The notes below the pieces were generated by a model, which saw only the letters and a list, made by a program, of their open reading frames with translations, was not told the origin of the DNA and did not search any database. 64,000 nucleotides of DNA from a bacterium M00.F.Ca.ET.205.01.1.1 (lineage in GTDB: Bacteria; Pseudomonadota; Alphaproteobacteria; Rhizobiales; Rhizobiaceae). The stretch covers positions 371,371-435,370 of the forward strand of contig SRUQ01000006.1 in NCBI GenBank assembly GCA_004791255.1. Reading direction: 5' to 3'. The translations under genes and the position numbers were made by a program. This document shows positions 16,527-25,761 of the stretch, in pieces (position 1 is the first letter of the stretch; every line of letters begins with the position of its first letter).

Positions 16527-18023
16527 TCAGTTCATCGTCGGGATGACGAACTCGGCGCCGTCCTTGATACCGGACGGCCAGCGCGAAGTGACCGTCTTGG
16601 TCTTGGTGTAAAAACGAAACGCGTCCGGGCCGTGCTGGTTGAGGTCGCCGAAGGACGACGCCTTCCAGCCACCGAAGGTGTAATAGGCGATCGGCACCGG
16701 GATCGGCACGTTCACGCCGACCATGCCGACCTGGACGCGTGAGGCGAAGTCACGCGCGGCGTCGCCGTCACGGGTGAAGATGGCGACGCCATTGCCCATC
16801 TCATGGTCATTGGCGAGCTTGATGGCGTTCTCATAGGTCGGCGCGCGCACCACCGACAGCACCGGCCCAAAGATCTCCTCCTTGTAGATGCGCATGTCCG
16901 CGGTCACGTTGTCGAACAGGCAGCCGCCCATATAGTAGCCGTTCTCGTAGCCCTGCATCTTGAAGCCGCGGCCATCGACGACCAGCTTGGCGCCTTCCTT
17001 GACGCCGGTGTCGACATAGCCCTTCACCCGCTCCAGTGCCTGCGCCGTCACCAGCGGGCCGAAATCGGCGGCCGAATCCGTCGACGGGCCGACCTTGAGG
17101 CTCTCGACGCGCGGGATCAGCTTTTCCATCAGCCGGTTTGCGGTGTCATTGCCGACCGGGACAGCCACCGAAATCGCCATGCAGCGCTCGCCGGCCGAGC
17201 CGTAGCCGGCGCCGATCAGCGCGTCGACGGTCTGGTCCATGTCGGCGTCGGGCATGATGATCATGTGGTTCTTGGCGCCGCCGAAGCACTGCACGCGCTT
17301 GCCGGCCGCGGTACCGCGCGAATAGATGTAGTGGGCGATCGGCGTCGAGCCGACGAAGCCTACGGCCTTGATGTCCGGATCGTCGAGGATGGCGTCGACC
17401 ACTTCCTTGTCGCCATTGACGACGTTGAGGATACCTGCCGGCAGGCCGGCCTCGAGGAACAGTTCGGCGATGCGGATCGGCACGCCCGGATCGCGCTCGG
17501 ACGGCTTCAGGATGAAGGCGTTGCCGCAGGCGATGGCTGGCGCGATCTTCCACAGCGGGATCATCGCCGGGAAGTTGAACGGGGTGATGCCGGCAACGAC
17601 GCCGAGCGGCTGGCGCATCGAATAGACGTCGATACCGGGGCCGGCGCCATCGGTGAATTCGCCCTTCATCATGTGCGGCGCGCCGATGCAGACCTCGACC
17701 ACTTCGAGGCCGCGCTGGATGTCGCCCTTGGCGTCGGCGATGGTCTTGCCGTGCTCGCGGGCCAGGATTTCGGCCAGTTCGTCATAGTCGCGGGCGACCA
17801 GTTCGAGAAACTTCATCAGCACGCGCACGCGGCGCTGCGGGTTGGTGGCGGCCCATTTGGGCTGTGCGGCCTTGGCGTCCTCGACAGCCGCGCGCAGTTC
17901 CGCCTGCGAAGCCAGCGCAACCGTGCCACGCACCGAACCATCCATGGGCTGCATGACATCCTGCTTGCGGCCGCTGGTTCCGGCGACATGCTTGCCGCCA
18001 ATGAAATGACCGTACTCGATCAT
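16527..18023 (-). CDS. mmsA: Methylmalonate-semialdehyde dehydrogenase (CoA-acylating)
   Basis: Converts methylmalonate or malonate semialdehyde to propionyl- or acetyl-CoA in valine and inositol catabolism. The 498-residue aldehyde dehydrogenase has the MmsA-specific features GVVAGITPFNFPAMIPLW, GFVGSTPIAHYIY, the catalytic cysteine in GSAGERCMAISVAV, and the C-terminal KTVTSRWP. ATG 18023 is preceded by GGGAG and begins MIEYGHFIGGK as in homologues; a longer upstream reading is not protein-like. It is divergent from a LysR gene that likely controls it through the T-N11-A site at 18099-18123. Confidence 0.93.
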   Translation of the reverse strand: MIEYGHFIGGKHVAGTSGRKQDVMQPMDGSVRGTVALASQAELRAAVEDAKAAQPKWAATNPQRRVRVLMKFLELVARDYDELAEILAREHGKTIADAKGDIQRGLEVVEVCIGAPHMMKGEFTDGAGPGIDVYSMRQPLGVVAGITPFNFPAMIPLWKIAPAIACGNAFILKPSERDPGVPIRIAELFLEAGLPAGILNVVNGDKEVVDAILDDPDIKAVGFVGSTPIAHYIYSRGTAAGKRVQCFGGAKNHMIIMPDADMDQTVDALIGAGYGSAGERCMAISVAVPVGNDTANRLMEKLIPRVESLKVGPSTDSAADFGPLVTAQALERVKGYVDTGVKEGAKLVVDGRGFKMQGYENGYYMGGCLFDNVTADMRIYKEEIFGPVLSVVRAPTYENAIKLANDHEMGNGVAIFTRDGDAARDFASRVQVGMVGVNVPIPVPIAYYTFGGWKASSFGDLNQHGPDAFRFYTKTKTVTSRWPSGIKDGAEFVIPTMN

Positions 18024-18098
18024 GATTTCTCTCCCTGGGTTTATGATGCCGCATTGTCCGCCTTTGCGTCGGCGATGGCAACGCGAGGGAGATCGCAA

Positions 18099-18123
18099 CC
18101 GTTGTGCGAAAAATAGACAACGG
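18099..18123. promoter_or_regulatory. LysR-type operator between mmsA and its regulator
   Basis: CCGTTGT and ACAACGG are perfect 7-bp arms separated by exactly 11 bases, the T-N11-A layout bound by LysR-type regulators. It lies 76 bases upstream of mmsA and 50 bases upstream of the divergent LysR gene. Confidence 0.65.
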
Positions 18124-18173
18124 CGGTCGGCTGTGCATTAATTGCCGCAAATGGCTTCTTGCCCGGAGGGTAG

Positions 18174-19055
18174 ATGAACTGGGATGACGTCCGCATCTTT
18201 CTCGCCGTCGCACGCGCCGGCCAGATCCTCGGCGCGGCCAGGCGGCTGGAACTCAACCACGCCACCGTCTCGCGCCGTATCGCCGCGCTCGAGGAGGCGC
18301 TGCGGACCAAGCTGTTTCGCCGGCTGACCACCGGCAGCGAACTGACACCGGCCGGCGAGCGCTTCCTCGACATTGCCGAGCGCATGGAAGCCGACATGAT
18401 CGCGGCGCGTTCGACCATTTCAGGCGACGGCGACGATGTCTCCGGCACGGTGCGCATCGGCGCGCCCGACGGCTTCGGCGTCGCCTTCCTGGCCAAGCGC
18501 CTGGGCGAACTCACAGCCCTCCACCGTGAGCTCACCATACAGCTCGTGCCGGTACCGCGCTCCTTCTCGCTGTCGCGGCGCGAGGCCGACATCGCCATCA
18601 CCGTCGAGCGACCGACCGAAGGCCGGCTGGTGGCGGGCAAGCTGGTCGACTACTCGCTGGGGCTGTTTGCCTCCCGCACCTATGTCCAGGCGCATGGCCT
18701 GCCCGAAACCGCCGCCGAACTCGGCCGGCACACGCTGATCGGCTACGTGCCCGACCTCATCGTCAGCCCCTCGCTTGATTATGCGGCGGAATTCAGCGCC
18801 GACTGGCGCACGAGCTTCGCCATCTCCTCGGCGCTCGGCCAGGCCGAAGCCGTGCGCTCGGGCGCCGGCATCGGCATCCTGCACACTTTCGTCGCCCGCT
18901 CGATGCCCGAGCTGGTGCCGGTCGACATCGTCGCGCCCATCCGCCGCGCCTACTGGCTGGTCTACCACGAATCGGTCAGGCCGCTGCGCCGCGTCCAGAT
19001 CGTCGCCAGCTTCATCACCAGGGCGGTGGAGCGGGAACGGGGCCTGTTCACCTGA
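18174..19055 (+). CDS. LysR-family transcriptional regulator beside mmsA
   Basis: 293-residue regulator with an N-terminal winged helix (WDDVRIFLAVARAGQILGAARRLELNHATVSRRIAALEEAL) and a LysR substrate-binding domain. It is divergent from mmsA with 150 bases between, containing a symmetric T-N11-A site, so control of mmsA and autoregulation are likely. ATG 18174 begins the conserved helix directly, with GGAGG 5 to 8 bases upstream. The stop lies about 240 bases before the next gene. Confidence 0.92.
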   Translation: MNWDDVRIFLAVARAGQILGAARRLELNHATVSRRIAALEEALRTKLFRRLTTGSELTPAGERFLDIAERMEADMIAARSTISGDGDDVSGTVRIGAPDGFGVAFLAKRLGELTALHRELTIQLVPVPRSFSLSRREADIAITVERPTEGRLVAGKLVDYSLGLFASRTYVQAHGLPETAAELGRHTLIGYVPDLIVSPSLDYAAEFSADWRTSFAISSALGQAEAVRSGAGIGILHTFVARSMPELVPVDIVAPIRRAYWLVYHESVRPLRRVQIVASFITRAVERERGLFT

Positions 19056-19296
19056 TTTCACAAGCCTGGAAACGCGATGCGCAGATCAAAGCGGGTCCAG
19101 AATGAACGAGTTGACCACACGCTCAGCCTTGCCCGCAAGCGGGGCCCACATTTGCGTCACTTGCTCTGCGCTCTCGGCCATGACGCTGCAGTTCTTTTCC
19201 TTGCCACAAAACCGGCCAGTGTGGCATCAGGCGTGCGACCGCCTCATGGGCGCGTCGTCGGGTGGGGATCTTTCAGAAAGCTGGCGCCGATAGACT

Positions 19297-19740
19297 ATGC
19301 GAGCCGTTCTTGCCATCCTGCCGCTGCTTTTCGTCTCCGCATGCGCCAATCCGTGGACCAAGGTCCCGGAAGCCGAATTGCCCAAGCCCGTCCGCTACGC
19401 CATGGCCCGCCCCTCGCCTTTCGTCATCGGCAATTACTGCGGGCCGGGCACCCGTACCGGCGATCTCTCGGCCCGGCCGGTCGACCGCCTCGATGCGGTC
19501 TGCCAAATCCATGACGCCTGCTACATCGCCCAGCACGACCATTGCGGCTGCGACGGCGCCCTCGTCGCCTCGGCGAGAGCGATCCGCGACGACAAGACGG
19601 CGCACCGCAAGATGCGCAGCGAGGCGGAACTGCTGATCGCCACTTTCGCCATCCCGGTCTGCAAGGTCTTCCCGCATGGCTTCATGCCGCCGCGCGATCC
19701 GGCGCAGTTGAGCGCCATGAAGGCCGGAGCGAACGGGTGA
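19297..19740 (+). CDS. Phospholipase A2-like lipoprotein
   Basis: A 147-residue lipoprotein: signal MRAVLAILPLLFVSAC with lipobox VSAC (Cys16). The mature part carries hallmarks of the phospholipase A2 fold: the calcium-loop-like YCGPGTRTGD (from Tyr47) and the active-site-like DAVCQIHDACY with His72-Asp73 between Cys69 and Cys75, plus further cysteines (DHCGCDG). It would be anchored to an envelope membrane and might cleave acyl chains from phospholipids; activity is inferred only. Its stop overlaps the GTG start of the next gene (GTGA), which encodes a PLD-like lipoprotein, so the two are translationally coupled. Confidence 0.8.
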   Translation: MRAVLAILPLLFVSACANPWTKVPEAELPKPVRYAMARPSPFVIGNYCGPGTRTGDLSARPVDRLDAVCQIHDACYIAQHDHCGCDGALVASARAIRDDKTAHRKMRSEAELLIATFAIPVCKVFPHGFMPPRDPAQLSAMKAGANG

Positions 19741-21893
19741 AGGGCCGCACCGCCATCGCCATGGCCCTGCTCGGGCTGGCGCTCCTTGCCGGTTGTGCCG
19801 GCGCGGGCCGCGGCTCCTGCGATCTGCTGCAGGGTGAAAAGGCCTGCACCCGCCCATCGCTGTCGGCCGCTGCTTCGGGTCCAGGAGTAGCCGCAGCGCA
19901 ATTCTTCGGCGATGCCGGCGCAAGCGACTATGAAAAGCGGTTCCTGGCGCTGCTCGCCCATCACCAGCTCGGCGCGATGGATCGCGCCAACGGCACCGGT
20001 CCTTTCGGACGGGACCGCCGCGATGTTGAGAACCGCGACTTCCAGGCAGCGTATTCGACGCTGCAACGGCTGGCCGATCCGGTTGCCGCGCCGCTTCTGC
20101 CGCCTGGGGACGGCGGCAGCGGCGACGGCCATTTCGACGGACGCTGGCGGGTGTCGCGGCAGACGCTCTACATCGACGCCACGGCACGGCCTTCCCAGCC
20201 CAAGGTCTTCGATTTTTCCGGCCTGCAGGCGCGCAGCACCGAAATTGTCGTGCGCCTGGCCGGCAAGCAGCCTGCCGACATCGAGGCCACCTGCGACGGC
20301 ACATTGGCGATCCGCGCCGCCGGCGCCTCGCACACCATCGCCGCCGGCGCGGCATTCCGCTTTCGCCTGTCGGGCGAGGACGACACGGCCAGCCTGTTTC
20401 CGAACGACAGCCTGAACCGCTGCACGGCAAGCATCCGCTCCAGCCTCGGCCCTCCGGCAACCCCGCTCACCATCCGGCGCGAGGAAACCGCCGATCCGGC
20501 GCTTGCGGCCTTCGATATCAGCTATCGGCGTTGCCCAACGCCCGACCCCAGCGGCCTCGATGCCCTCCAGCGCGCTTTCTTCGCCAGCCGCTGGCTGTCG
20601 CAGACCTGCGCCGCGCCGATCGGGCAGCCCAAACTGCTGCGCAAATCGCGCGACGGCTTCAACGCCAAGGTCGAGGCGCTGATGGGCGCGCCACTCTCCG
20701 ACAGCGCCATCGACAAGGGCGATCCGGAATTGCCGCTAGATTTCTCGAAGGCGCCGAGACTGAAGCTGATCTATCTCTCGTCGCTGGAGTTCAAGGCCGA
20801 CTTTACCGGCCGCGTCATGGAAAGGCTGATCCGCCATCACGCCGCCCTCGGCACCAAGGTGCGCATCATGGTCACCGACGTGCTGGAGCGTGACAAGGAC
20901 GACGCCATGCTGCACCGGCTGGCGGCCGAATTCCCCAATGTCGAACTGCAGGAATACCGCTGGCGGGCCGATCACGGCGCGCCGATCGACGAGCAGATTT
21001 CGCAGCTCCACAAGACTCATCACATCAAGATGCTGGCGACGCTGGCGCAGGACCCCTCCCGCTCGCGCGCCATCATCGGCGGGCGCAACATCCATGACGG
21101 CTTCCTGTTCCACAGGCCGATCGACCTGTCGCGCTATCCGGAGCTGCAGCAATACGGCAAGACCGACGGCCTTTCGCTGAACTACTATTCGAACTGGAGC
21201 GACTTCGACATCGAGTTCTCAGACAGAACGACGGTCGAGACCCTCGCCGCGCATCTGTCGACCGTGTGGCTGCGCGACGCCGACACCAATATCATCAGGC
21301 CCTTTTCCATTCCGGTTCGCGGCAATCGCCTGCATCCGTCAGGAACGGCGCGGCATTTCATCTCCGTGCCCTACGAGGACGGCCATGCGCTGGAGGACTA
21401 TTTCGTCGAACTGGTCGATGCCGCCCGGCACCATATCCAGATCGTCAATCCCTATCTCAACCTGACGCCGAAGCTCAGCCTCGCCTTCGATCGGGCGCTC
21501 GCCCGAGGTGTCAAGATCGACATTGTCGGCCGCATCGATCTCAAGGGCGATATCGGCGGCAGGTTCCTCACCGCGCTCAACAAGCTGTTCGTCGAGAAAT
21601 ATGGCGACCGCATCAACATTCGCGAGTTCAAGGCGCCTGACGTGGTGCTGCATTCCAAGATCATGATGATCGACGAAAGGCTGGTGGCGATCTCGTCGGT
21701 CAATCTCAACAACCGCAGCTTCTTCCACGATTCGGAGAACGGCATGATGGTGCTCGATCCCGCCTTCTACGCCAGGATGAAGCCGGTCTACGACGACTAT
21801 GTCGCGCACTCCAACCCGGTCGATCCCAAGGTGACGATCCCCTGGGCCTACCGGCTGCTGTTCGACGAGAAATGGATCAAGGAAGCGTTCTGA
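19737..21893 (+). CDS. Phospholipase D-like lipoprotein
   Basis: A 719-residue lipoprotein. The GTG start at 19737 overlaps the preceding stop and gives a signal with lipobox LLAGC (Cys20); the longer upstream reading lies inside the previous gene. The C-terminal half is a phospholipase D/cardiolipin synthase-type domain with two HKD regions: a divergent first one near His429 (HIK, then GGRNIHDGF) and a canonical second one near His639 (HSKIMMID, then SSVNLNNRS). The N-terminal 300 residues have no motif I recognise. It may hydrolyse or transfer phosphatidyl groups in the envelope. Coupling to a PLA2-like lipoprotein is unusual. Confidence 0.82.
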   Translation: MKGRTAIAMALLGLALLAGCAGAGRGSCDLLQGEKACTRPSLSAAASGPGVAAAQFFGDAGASDYEKRFLALLAHHQLGAMDRANGTGPFGRDRRDVENRDFQAAYSTLQRLADPVAAPLLPPGDGGSGDGHFDGRWRVSRQTLYIDATARPSQPKVFDFSGLQARSTEIVVRLAGKQPADIEATCDGTLAIRAAGASHTIAAGAAFRFRLSGEDDTASLFPNDSLNRCTASIRSSLGPPATPLTIRREETADPALAAFDISYRRCPTPDPSGLDALQRAFFASRWLSQTCAAPIGQPKLLRKSRDGFNAKVEALMGAPLSDSAIDKGDPELPLDFSKAPRLKLIYLSSLEFKADFTGRVMERLIRHHAALGTKVRIMVTDVLERDKDDAMLHRLAAEFPNVELQEYRWRADHGAPIDEQISQLHKTHHIKMLATLAQDPSRSRAIIGGRNIHDGFLFHRPIDLSRYPELQQYGKTDGLSLNYYSNWSDFDIEFSDRTTVETLAAHLSTVWLRDADTNIIRPFSIPVRGNRLHPSGTARHFISVPYEDGHALEDYFVELVDAARHHIQIVNPYLNLTPKLSLAFDRALARGVKIDIVGRIDLKGDIGGRFLTALNKLFVEKYGDRINIREFKAPDVVLHSKIMMIDERLVAISSVNLNNRSFFHDSENGMMVLDPAFYARMKPVYDDYVAHSNPVDPKVTIPWAYRLLFDEKWIKEAF

Positions 21894-21900
21894 TGCCGCC

Positions 21901-23157
21901 CTATTTCAGGTAGCGTTCCTGCGCGAGCGCGCGCGCATCGACGTCGGGTACCTTGTTCGACATGATGTCCGCCAGCACCTTGGCCGACCCGCAGGCCATG
22001 GTCCAGCCCAGCGTTCCGTGCCCGGTGTTGAGGAAGAGATTGGACACTTCGGTGCGGCCGATGATGGGCGGCCCGTCCGGCGTCATCGGCCGCAGACCGC
22101 ACCAGAACGTCGCCTCGCGCATGGAACCGGCGCCCGGAAACAAATCGCCCAGCGAGTGTTCCAGCGTGCGCCGCCGCGATTCGTGCAGCCTCAGGTCAAA
22201 GCCGGAAATCTCAGCCGTGCCGCCGACGCGGATGCGGTCGCCAAGCCGAGTGATCGCCACCTTGTAGGTCTCGTCCATCACCGTCGACACGGGTGCTGCG
22301 GCGGCGTCCTTGATCGGCACGGTGATCGAATAGCCCTTGACCGGATAGACCGGGATCGGGCGCTTGATCCGGCGCATGAAGCCCGCCGAATAGCTGCCCA
22401 TCGCCATCACATAGGCATCGGCGATTTTGAAGCCGGCGCTGGTGCTCAGATTGCCGATCCGGTTGCGGCTGCGGATAACGCGCCAGACGGTCACGTCGTA
22501 TTCGAACTTGACGCCGCGCGCCACGCAAAGCTCGGCCAGCCTGTCGGTGAACATCTTGCAGTCGCCGGTCTCGTCGCCGGGCAGCCTCAGCCCGCCGACG
22601 AATTTCTCGCGCACCCCGGCCAGCGCCGGCTCCGCCGCGATGCAGCCATCCTGGTCGAGGATCTCGTAGGGCACGCCGTATTTCTTCAGCACCTCGACAT
22701 CGCCAGATGTGCCGTCGAGCTGCTTCTGCGTGCGGAACAGCTGCAGCGTGCCTTTGGTGCGCTCGTCATAGCTGATGCCGGTCGCCGCGCGCAGCGCCTT
22801 CAGCGTGTCACGGCTGTATTCGGCCAGCGGCACCATGCGCGACTTGTTGATCGCGTAGCGCTCGGCCGTGCAGTTGCGCAGCATCTTGACCAGCCATGTC
22901 CACATGTATGGATCGAAGGCCGGCCGCACCACCAGCGGCCCGTGCTTCATCAGCAGCCACTTGATCGCCTTCAGCGGAATGCCGGGTCCGGCCCAGGGCG
23001 AAGCGTAGCCGGGCGAAATCTCGCCGGCATTGGCAAAGCTGGTTTCCAGCGCCGGACCTTTCTGGCGGTCGAGCACCGTCACCTCATGGCCGGCTTCGGC
23101 GAGATAGTAGGCCGTGGTCACACCGATCACGCCACCGCCCAGCACAATGATTTTCAT
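21901..23157 (-). CDS. dadA: D-amino acid dehydrogenase (D-alanine dehydrogenase)
   Basis: Membrane-associated flavoprotein that oxidises D-alanine and other D-amino acids to 2-oxo acids, passing electrons to the respiratory chain. The 418-residue protein starts with the FAD motif MKIIVLGGGVIGVTTAYYLAEAG and has FANAGEISPGYASPWAGPG and LNTGHGTLGWTMACGSAK, all typical of DadA. AAGGAG precedes ATG 23157. It is in the same orientation as alr 1.4 kb upstream, with two Rnk-like genes between. Racemase plus dehydrogenase is the usual alanine catabolic pair. Confidence 0.93.
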   Translation of the reverse strand: MKIIVLGGGVIGVTTAYYLAEAGHEVTVLDRQKGPALETSFANAGEISPGYASPWAGPGIPLKAIKWLLMKHGPLVVRPAFDPYMWTWLVKMLRNCTAERYAINKSRMVPLAEYSRDTLKALRAATGISYDERTKGTLQLFRTQKQLDGTSGDVEVLKKYGVPYEILDQDGCIAAEPALAGVREKFVGGLRLPGDETGDCKMFTDRLAELCVARGVKFEYDVTVWRVIRSRNRIGNLSTSAGFKIADAYVMAMGSYSAGFMRRIKRPIPVYPVKGYSITVPIKDAAAAPVSTVMDETYKVAITRLGDRIRVGGTAEISGFDLRLHESRRRTLEHSLGDLFPGAGSMREATFWCGLRPMTPDGPPIIGRTEVSNLFLNTGHGTLGWTMACGSAKVLADIMSNKVPDVDARALAQERYLK

Positions 23158-23276
23158 CGTTCACTCCTTGTCGCGCCGCGTCCTCAGGACGCACGGGGAC
23201 GCGACCGCATTGTCGATTTGTGCATGATCCCAGGCGAAAATCGATGCCGATTTTCGAGACCATGCGCCGGACCTGT

Positions 23277-23819
23277 TCACGCCGCAGAGGGACCGGGGTC
23301 GTCCTCGTCTGTCTGCCGCATTCCGGCCGACTCGCCAAGAGGCCGCCAATCGGCTGCGGCACTGTAGACGAGAGTGAGCCCGTACGGTTTTCGGCCGTCG
23401 ACCCGACGTTTCTGCCTGACCGCGCTCCGGGCAGCCTCCGGCTGATAGAGCACCGCTTTGATCTGGATTGCCTCCAGCCGACCATCCGGGTGCTCGACCG
23501 ATGCCGTCTGGCCCTGCGCCATGCCAAGCATGCAGAGCCCCCGCCTCGTTGCCACCGACAGGCTGGAGCCGACCGGTCCGCACCCCTCGTTCTGCACCAG
23601 CGTGCGCGTCTCGGCGGGACCGGCATTGATGCCGAACACCACCCTGCTGTTCAGCGTAACGATATCGGGGCCGACCGAATCGATCGGGACCACGTCGGCG
23701 ATTGAAAGCTTGTGTTCGAGCATGTGCACAATCGGATCCGCGAATGCCCGTCGGCGCTCCAGCATGACTTCGAGGAAGGCGAAGTCCTTCGTCGTCAGGC
23801 AGCAAGTCGTGTTCATCAT
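23277..23819 (-). CDS. Rnk-like / GreA-C-terminal-domain protein, paralogue 2
   Basis: A 180-residue protein that follows the Rnk gene by 15 bases. The layout LTTKDFAFLEVMLERRR, HKLSIADVVPIDSVGPDIVTLNSRVVFGI, then QNEGCGPVGSSLSVATRRGLCMLGMAQGQ parallels the Rnk/GreA C-terminal fold of the gene before it, but it is more divergent. The C-terminal 50 residues (from AARSAVRQKRR) look unrelated and low in structure. ATG 23819 has GGAGG at 5 bases. It probably contacts RNA polymerase like other members of the superfamily; this is inference. Confidence 0.7.
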   Translation of the reverse strand: MMNTTCCLTTKDFAFLEVMLERRRAFADPIVHMLEHKLSIADVVPIDSVGPDIVTLNSRVVFGINAGPAETRTLVQNEGCGPVGSSLSVATRRGLCMLGMAQGQTASVEHPDGRLEAIQIKAVLYQPEAARSAVRQKRRVDGRKPYGLTLVYSAAADWRPLGESAGMRQTDEDDPGPSAA

Positions 23820-23833
23820 TCCCGCCTCCACGA

Positions 23834-24256
23834 TCAAGGCCTTTGCGGGCCGGAGGCCGGCGTATCGACAGCTTCAATGGTTACCGACAATTCCCGGCCG
23901 TCACGGCTGCTCCACCGCACCGCCTGCCCGATGGCCGCACCGATGAGAGCCGTTCCCATCGGCGTCAGCACCGAGATGCGATTTTCGGCAATATCTGCCT
24001 CCCCCGGATAGACCAGCACGATGCGCTGTGTGTCCCCGCTTTCGCCGCGAACCGTTACCGTCGAGCCCATGCGCACCACGTCGTTCGGCATGGCCGCTGC
24101 CTCCGTGATGACGGCCCGGTCCATTTCCGAAAGCAGTTCCTCGGCCGTCTCCGGTGCGCGGTCGAGCAAGGCCCTTGCCAGGCCTGTCAGCCTGTTATGT
24201 TCGGTGTCGCTGATCAAAATCTGGTTGCTTGGACGCAGTCCTGTTGCATGTTGCAT
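23834..24256 (-). CDS. rnk: Regulator of nucleoside diphosphate kinase (Rnk)
   Basis: A 140-residue member of the Rnk family: a short N-terminal helical part (ILISDTEHNRLTGLARALLDR) and a GreA/GreB-type C-terminal domain (DVVRMGSTVTVRGESGDTQRIVLVYPGEADIAENRISVLTPMGTALIGAAIGQAVRW). Such proteins bind RNA polymerase and affect nucleotide pools. I chose ATG 24256 because GAGG sits 6 bases upstream, whereas three earlier ATG codons do not have this. It forms a likely operon with the diverged copy downstream. Confidence 0.85.
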   Translation of the reverse strand: MQHATGLRPSNQILISDTEHNRLTGLARALLDRAPETAEELLSEMDRAVITEAAAMPNDVVRMGSTVTVRGESGDTQRIVLVYPGEADIAENRISVLTPMGTALIGAAIGQAVRWSSRDGRELSVTIEAVDTPASGPQRP

Positions 24257-24529
24257 GGCATACCTCATGGATCGGTGCATCCGAGGGATGCGCCGTTGCA
24301 GCCGCAGTGGCGGCGGCATGATGAAAGGCCGGCAGCCGCGAAGGGCCGACGGCTTGATGGCGATTGTGGATGGATGGATTCCCCGGTACGGACGGACGCC
24401 AGAAGGCGGCCCGCCGGGGCTATGATCCCGCGATCGGACAGACCCTGAACAAGGTTCTGATATAAGCGAGGTTGCTCATGTCCCGAGCCTTGCCGACGGG
24501 CGCCCGCTTGTCAAGCGCGGCCAAACCGC

Positions 24530-25669
24530 TCAGCCGCCGACATAGTCCCGGTGGAAGCGCCGGCCGAGGCTGGCCAGGATTTCGTAACCGATGGTGCCGG
24601 CATGGCCGGCGGCATCGTCGACGGTTTGCGATGGTCCGAGCAGTTCGACCAGATCGCCTTCGCCGAGCCGGCCCGGCGGCAGCGCGGACATATCGAGAAT
24701 GATCGAATCCATCGACACCCGGCCGAGGAAAGGCAGCCGCACGCCCTCGAACCAGGCGGCGGAAACCGAGCGGCGCAACCAGCCATCGGCATAGCCGAAG
24801 GAAATCGTAGCCAGCCGCAGCGGCCCTTCGGCGCGAAAACTGTGGCCATAGCCGATGCCGGCGCCTTTCTCGACCCTGCGGGTCTGCGCCACCTTGGCCT
24901 GCAGCCGCACCACCGGCAGCATCGGGTTGGGTTCGTCCGGCGTCGGGTTGATGCCATAGAGCGCCGCCCCAGGGCGGGCGAGATCATAGTGATAGGATGG
25001 TCCCAGAAAGATGCCGGAGGAGTTGGCGAGCGAGGCCGGCGCCTTGGGCAGCATTTCGCGCAGCCGCTCGAATGCTATCAGCTGCTGTTCATTGGCCGGA
25101 TGGTGCGGCTCGTCGGCGCAGGCGAGATGGCTCATCAAAAGTCTGACGTCGATACCCGCGAAAGCACTGGCATCCCTGGCCACCGTCTCGACTTCGGCCG
25201 GCGCCATGCCTAGCCGCGACATGCCGCTGTCGACCTGAATGGCGGCAGGCAGTTCGCGACCCGCGCTGCGCGCCGCGTCGCGCCAGGCCTTCAACTGCCC
25301 GGTACTGTTGATGACAGCGCAAAGCCCGGCCGCGACCGCTTCCGGCTCGGAGCCTGGCGGCAGTCCATTGAGCACATAGATGTCTGGCCCGGCACCAACT
25401 GCCTTGCGCAGGTCGAGACCTTCGGCCAGCAACGCGACGAAGAAGATATCGCAGCCTTCGTCCTGGAGCGCCGCCGCCACCTCGCGCGCGCCGAGCCCAT
25501 AGCCGTCGGCCTTGACCACGCCGGCGCAGCGCACGCCGCCCAGCCGCGCCTTCAGCCGCCGGTAGTTCTGGCGGATCGCACCGAGATCGATGGTCAGGAT
25601 AGCGCCGGCCGCGGCTTCGCTTATGGCAGCGGCGTCCTTTGGCGGTGACCTCGTGGGGGCGTCGTTCAT
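24530..25669 (-). CDS. alr: Alanine racemase
   Basis: PLP-dependent interconversion of L- and D-alanine. The 379-residue protein has the PLP-lysine motif VVKADGYGLGA, LMSHLACADEP in the barrel, and RVSMDSIILDMS in the C-terminal beta domain. AAGGG lies before ATG 25669. Given dadA downstream, a catabolic role (DadX type) is plausible, though it could also supply D-alanine for peptidoglycan; sequence alone does not decide. Confidence 0.93.
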   Translation of the reverse strand: MNDAPTRSPPKDAAAISEAAAGAILTIDLGAIRQNYRRLKARLGGVRCAGVVKADGYGLGAREVAAALQDEGCDIFFVALLAEGLDLRKAVGAGPDIYVLNGLPPGSEPEAVAAGLCAVINSTGQLKAWRDAARSAGRELPAAIQVDSGMSRLGMAPAEVETVARDASAFAGIDVRLLMSHLACADEPHHPANEQQLIAFERLREMLPKAPASLANSSGIFLGPSYHYDLARPGAALYGINPTPDEPNPMLPVVRLQAKVAQTRRVEKGAGIGYGHSFRAEGPLRLATISFGYADGWLRRSVSAAWFEGVRLPFLGRVSMDSIILDMSALPPGRLGEGDLVELLGPSQTVDDAAGHAGTIGYEILASLGRRFHRDYVGG

Positions 25670-25761
25670 GGCGACCCTTCTGGTGACGGATAGACATCAA
25701 TAGGACCGTCGAGCCGACACGGCAACTGCGGGCCGTTTCGACCGCGGCTGCGCGGAACCGG

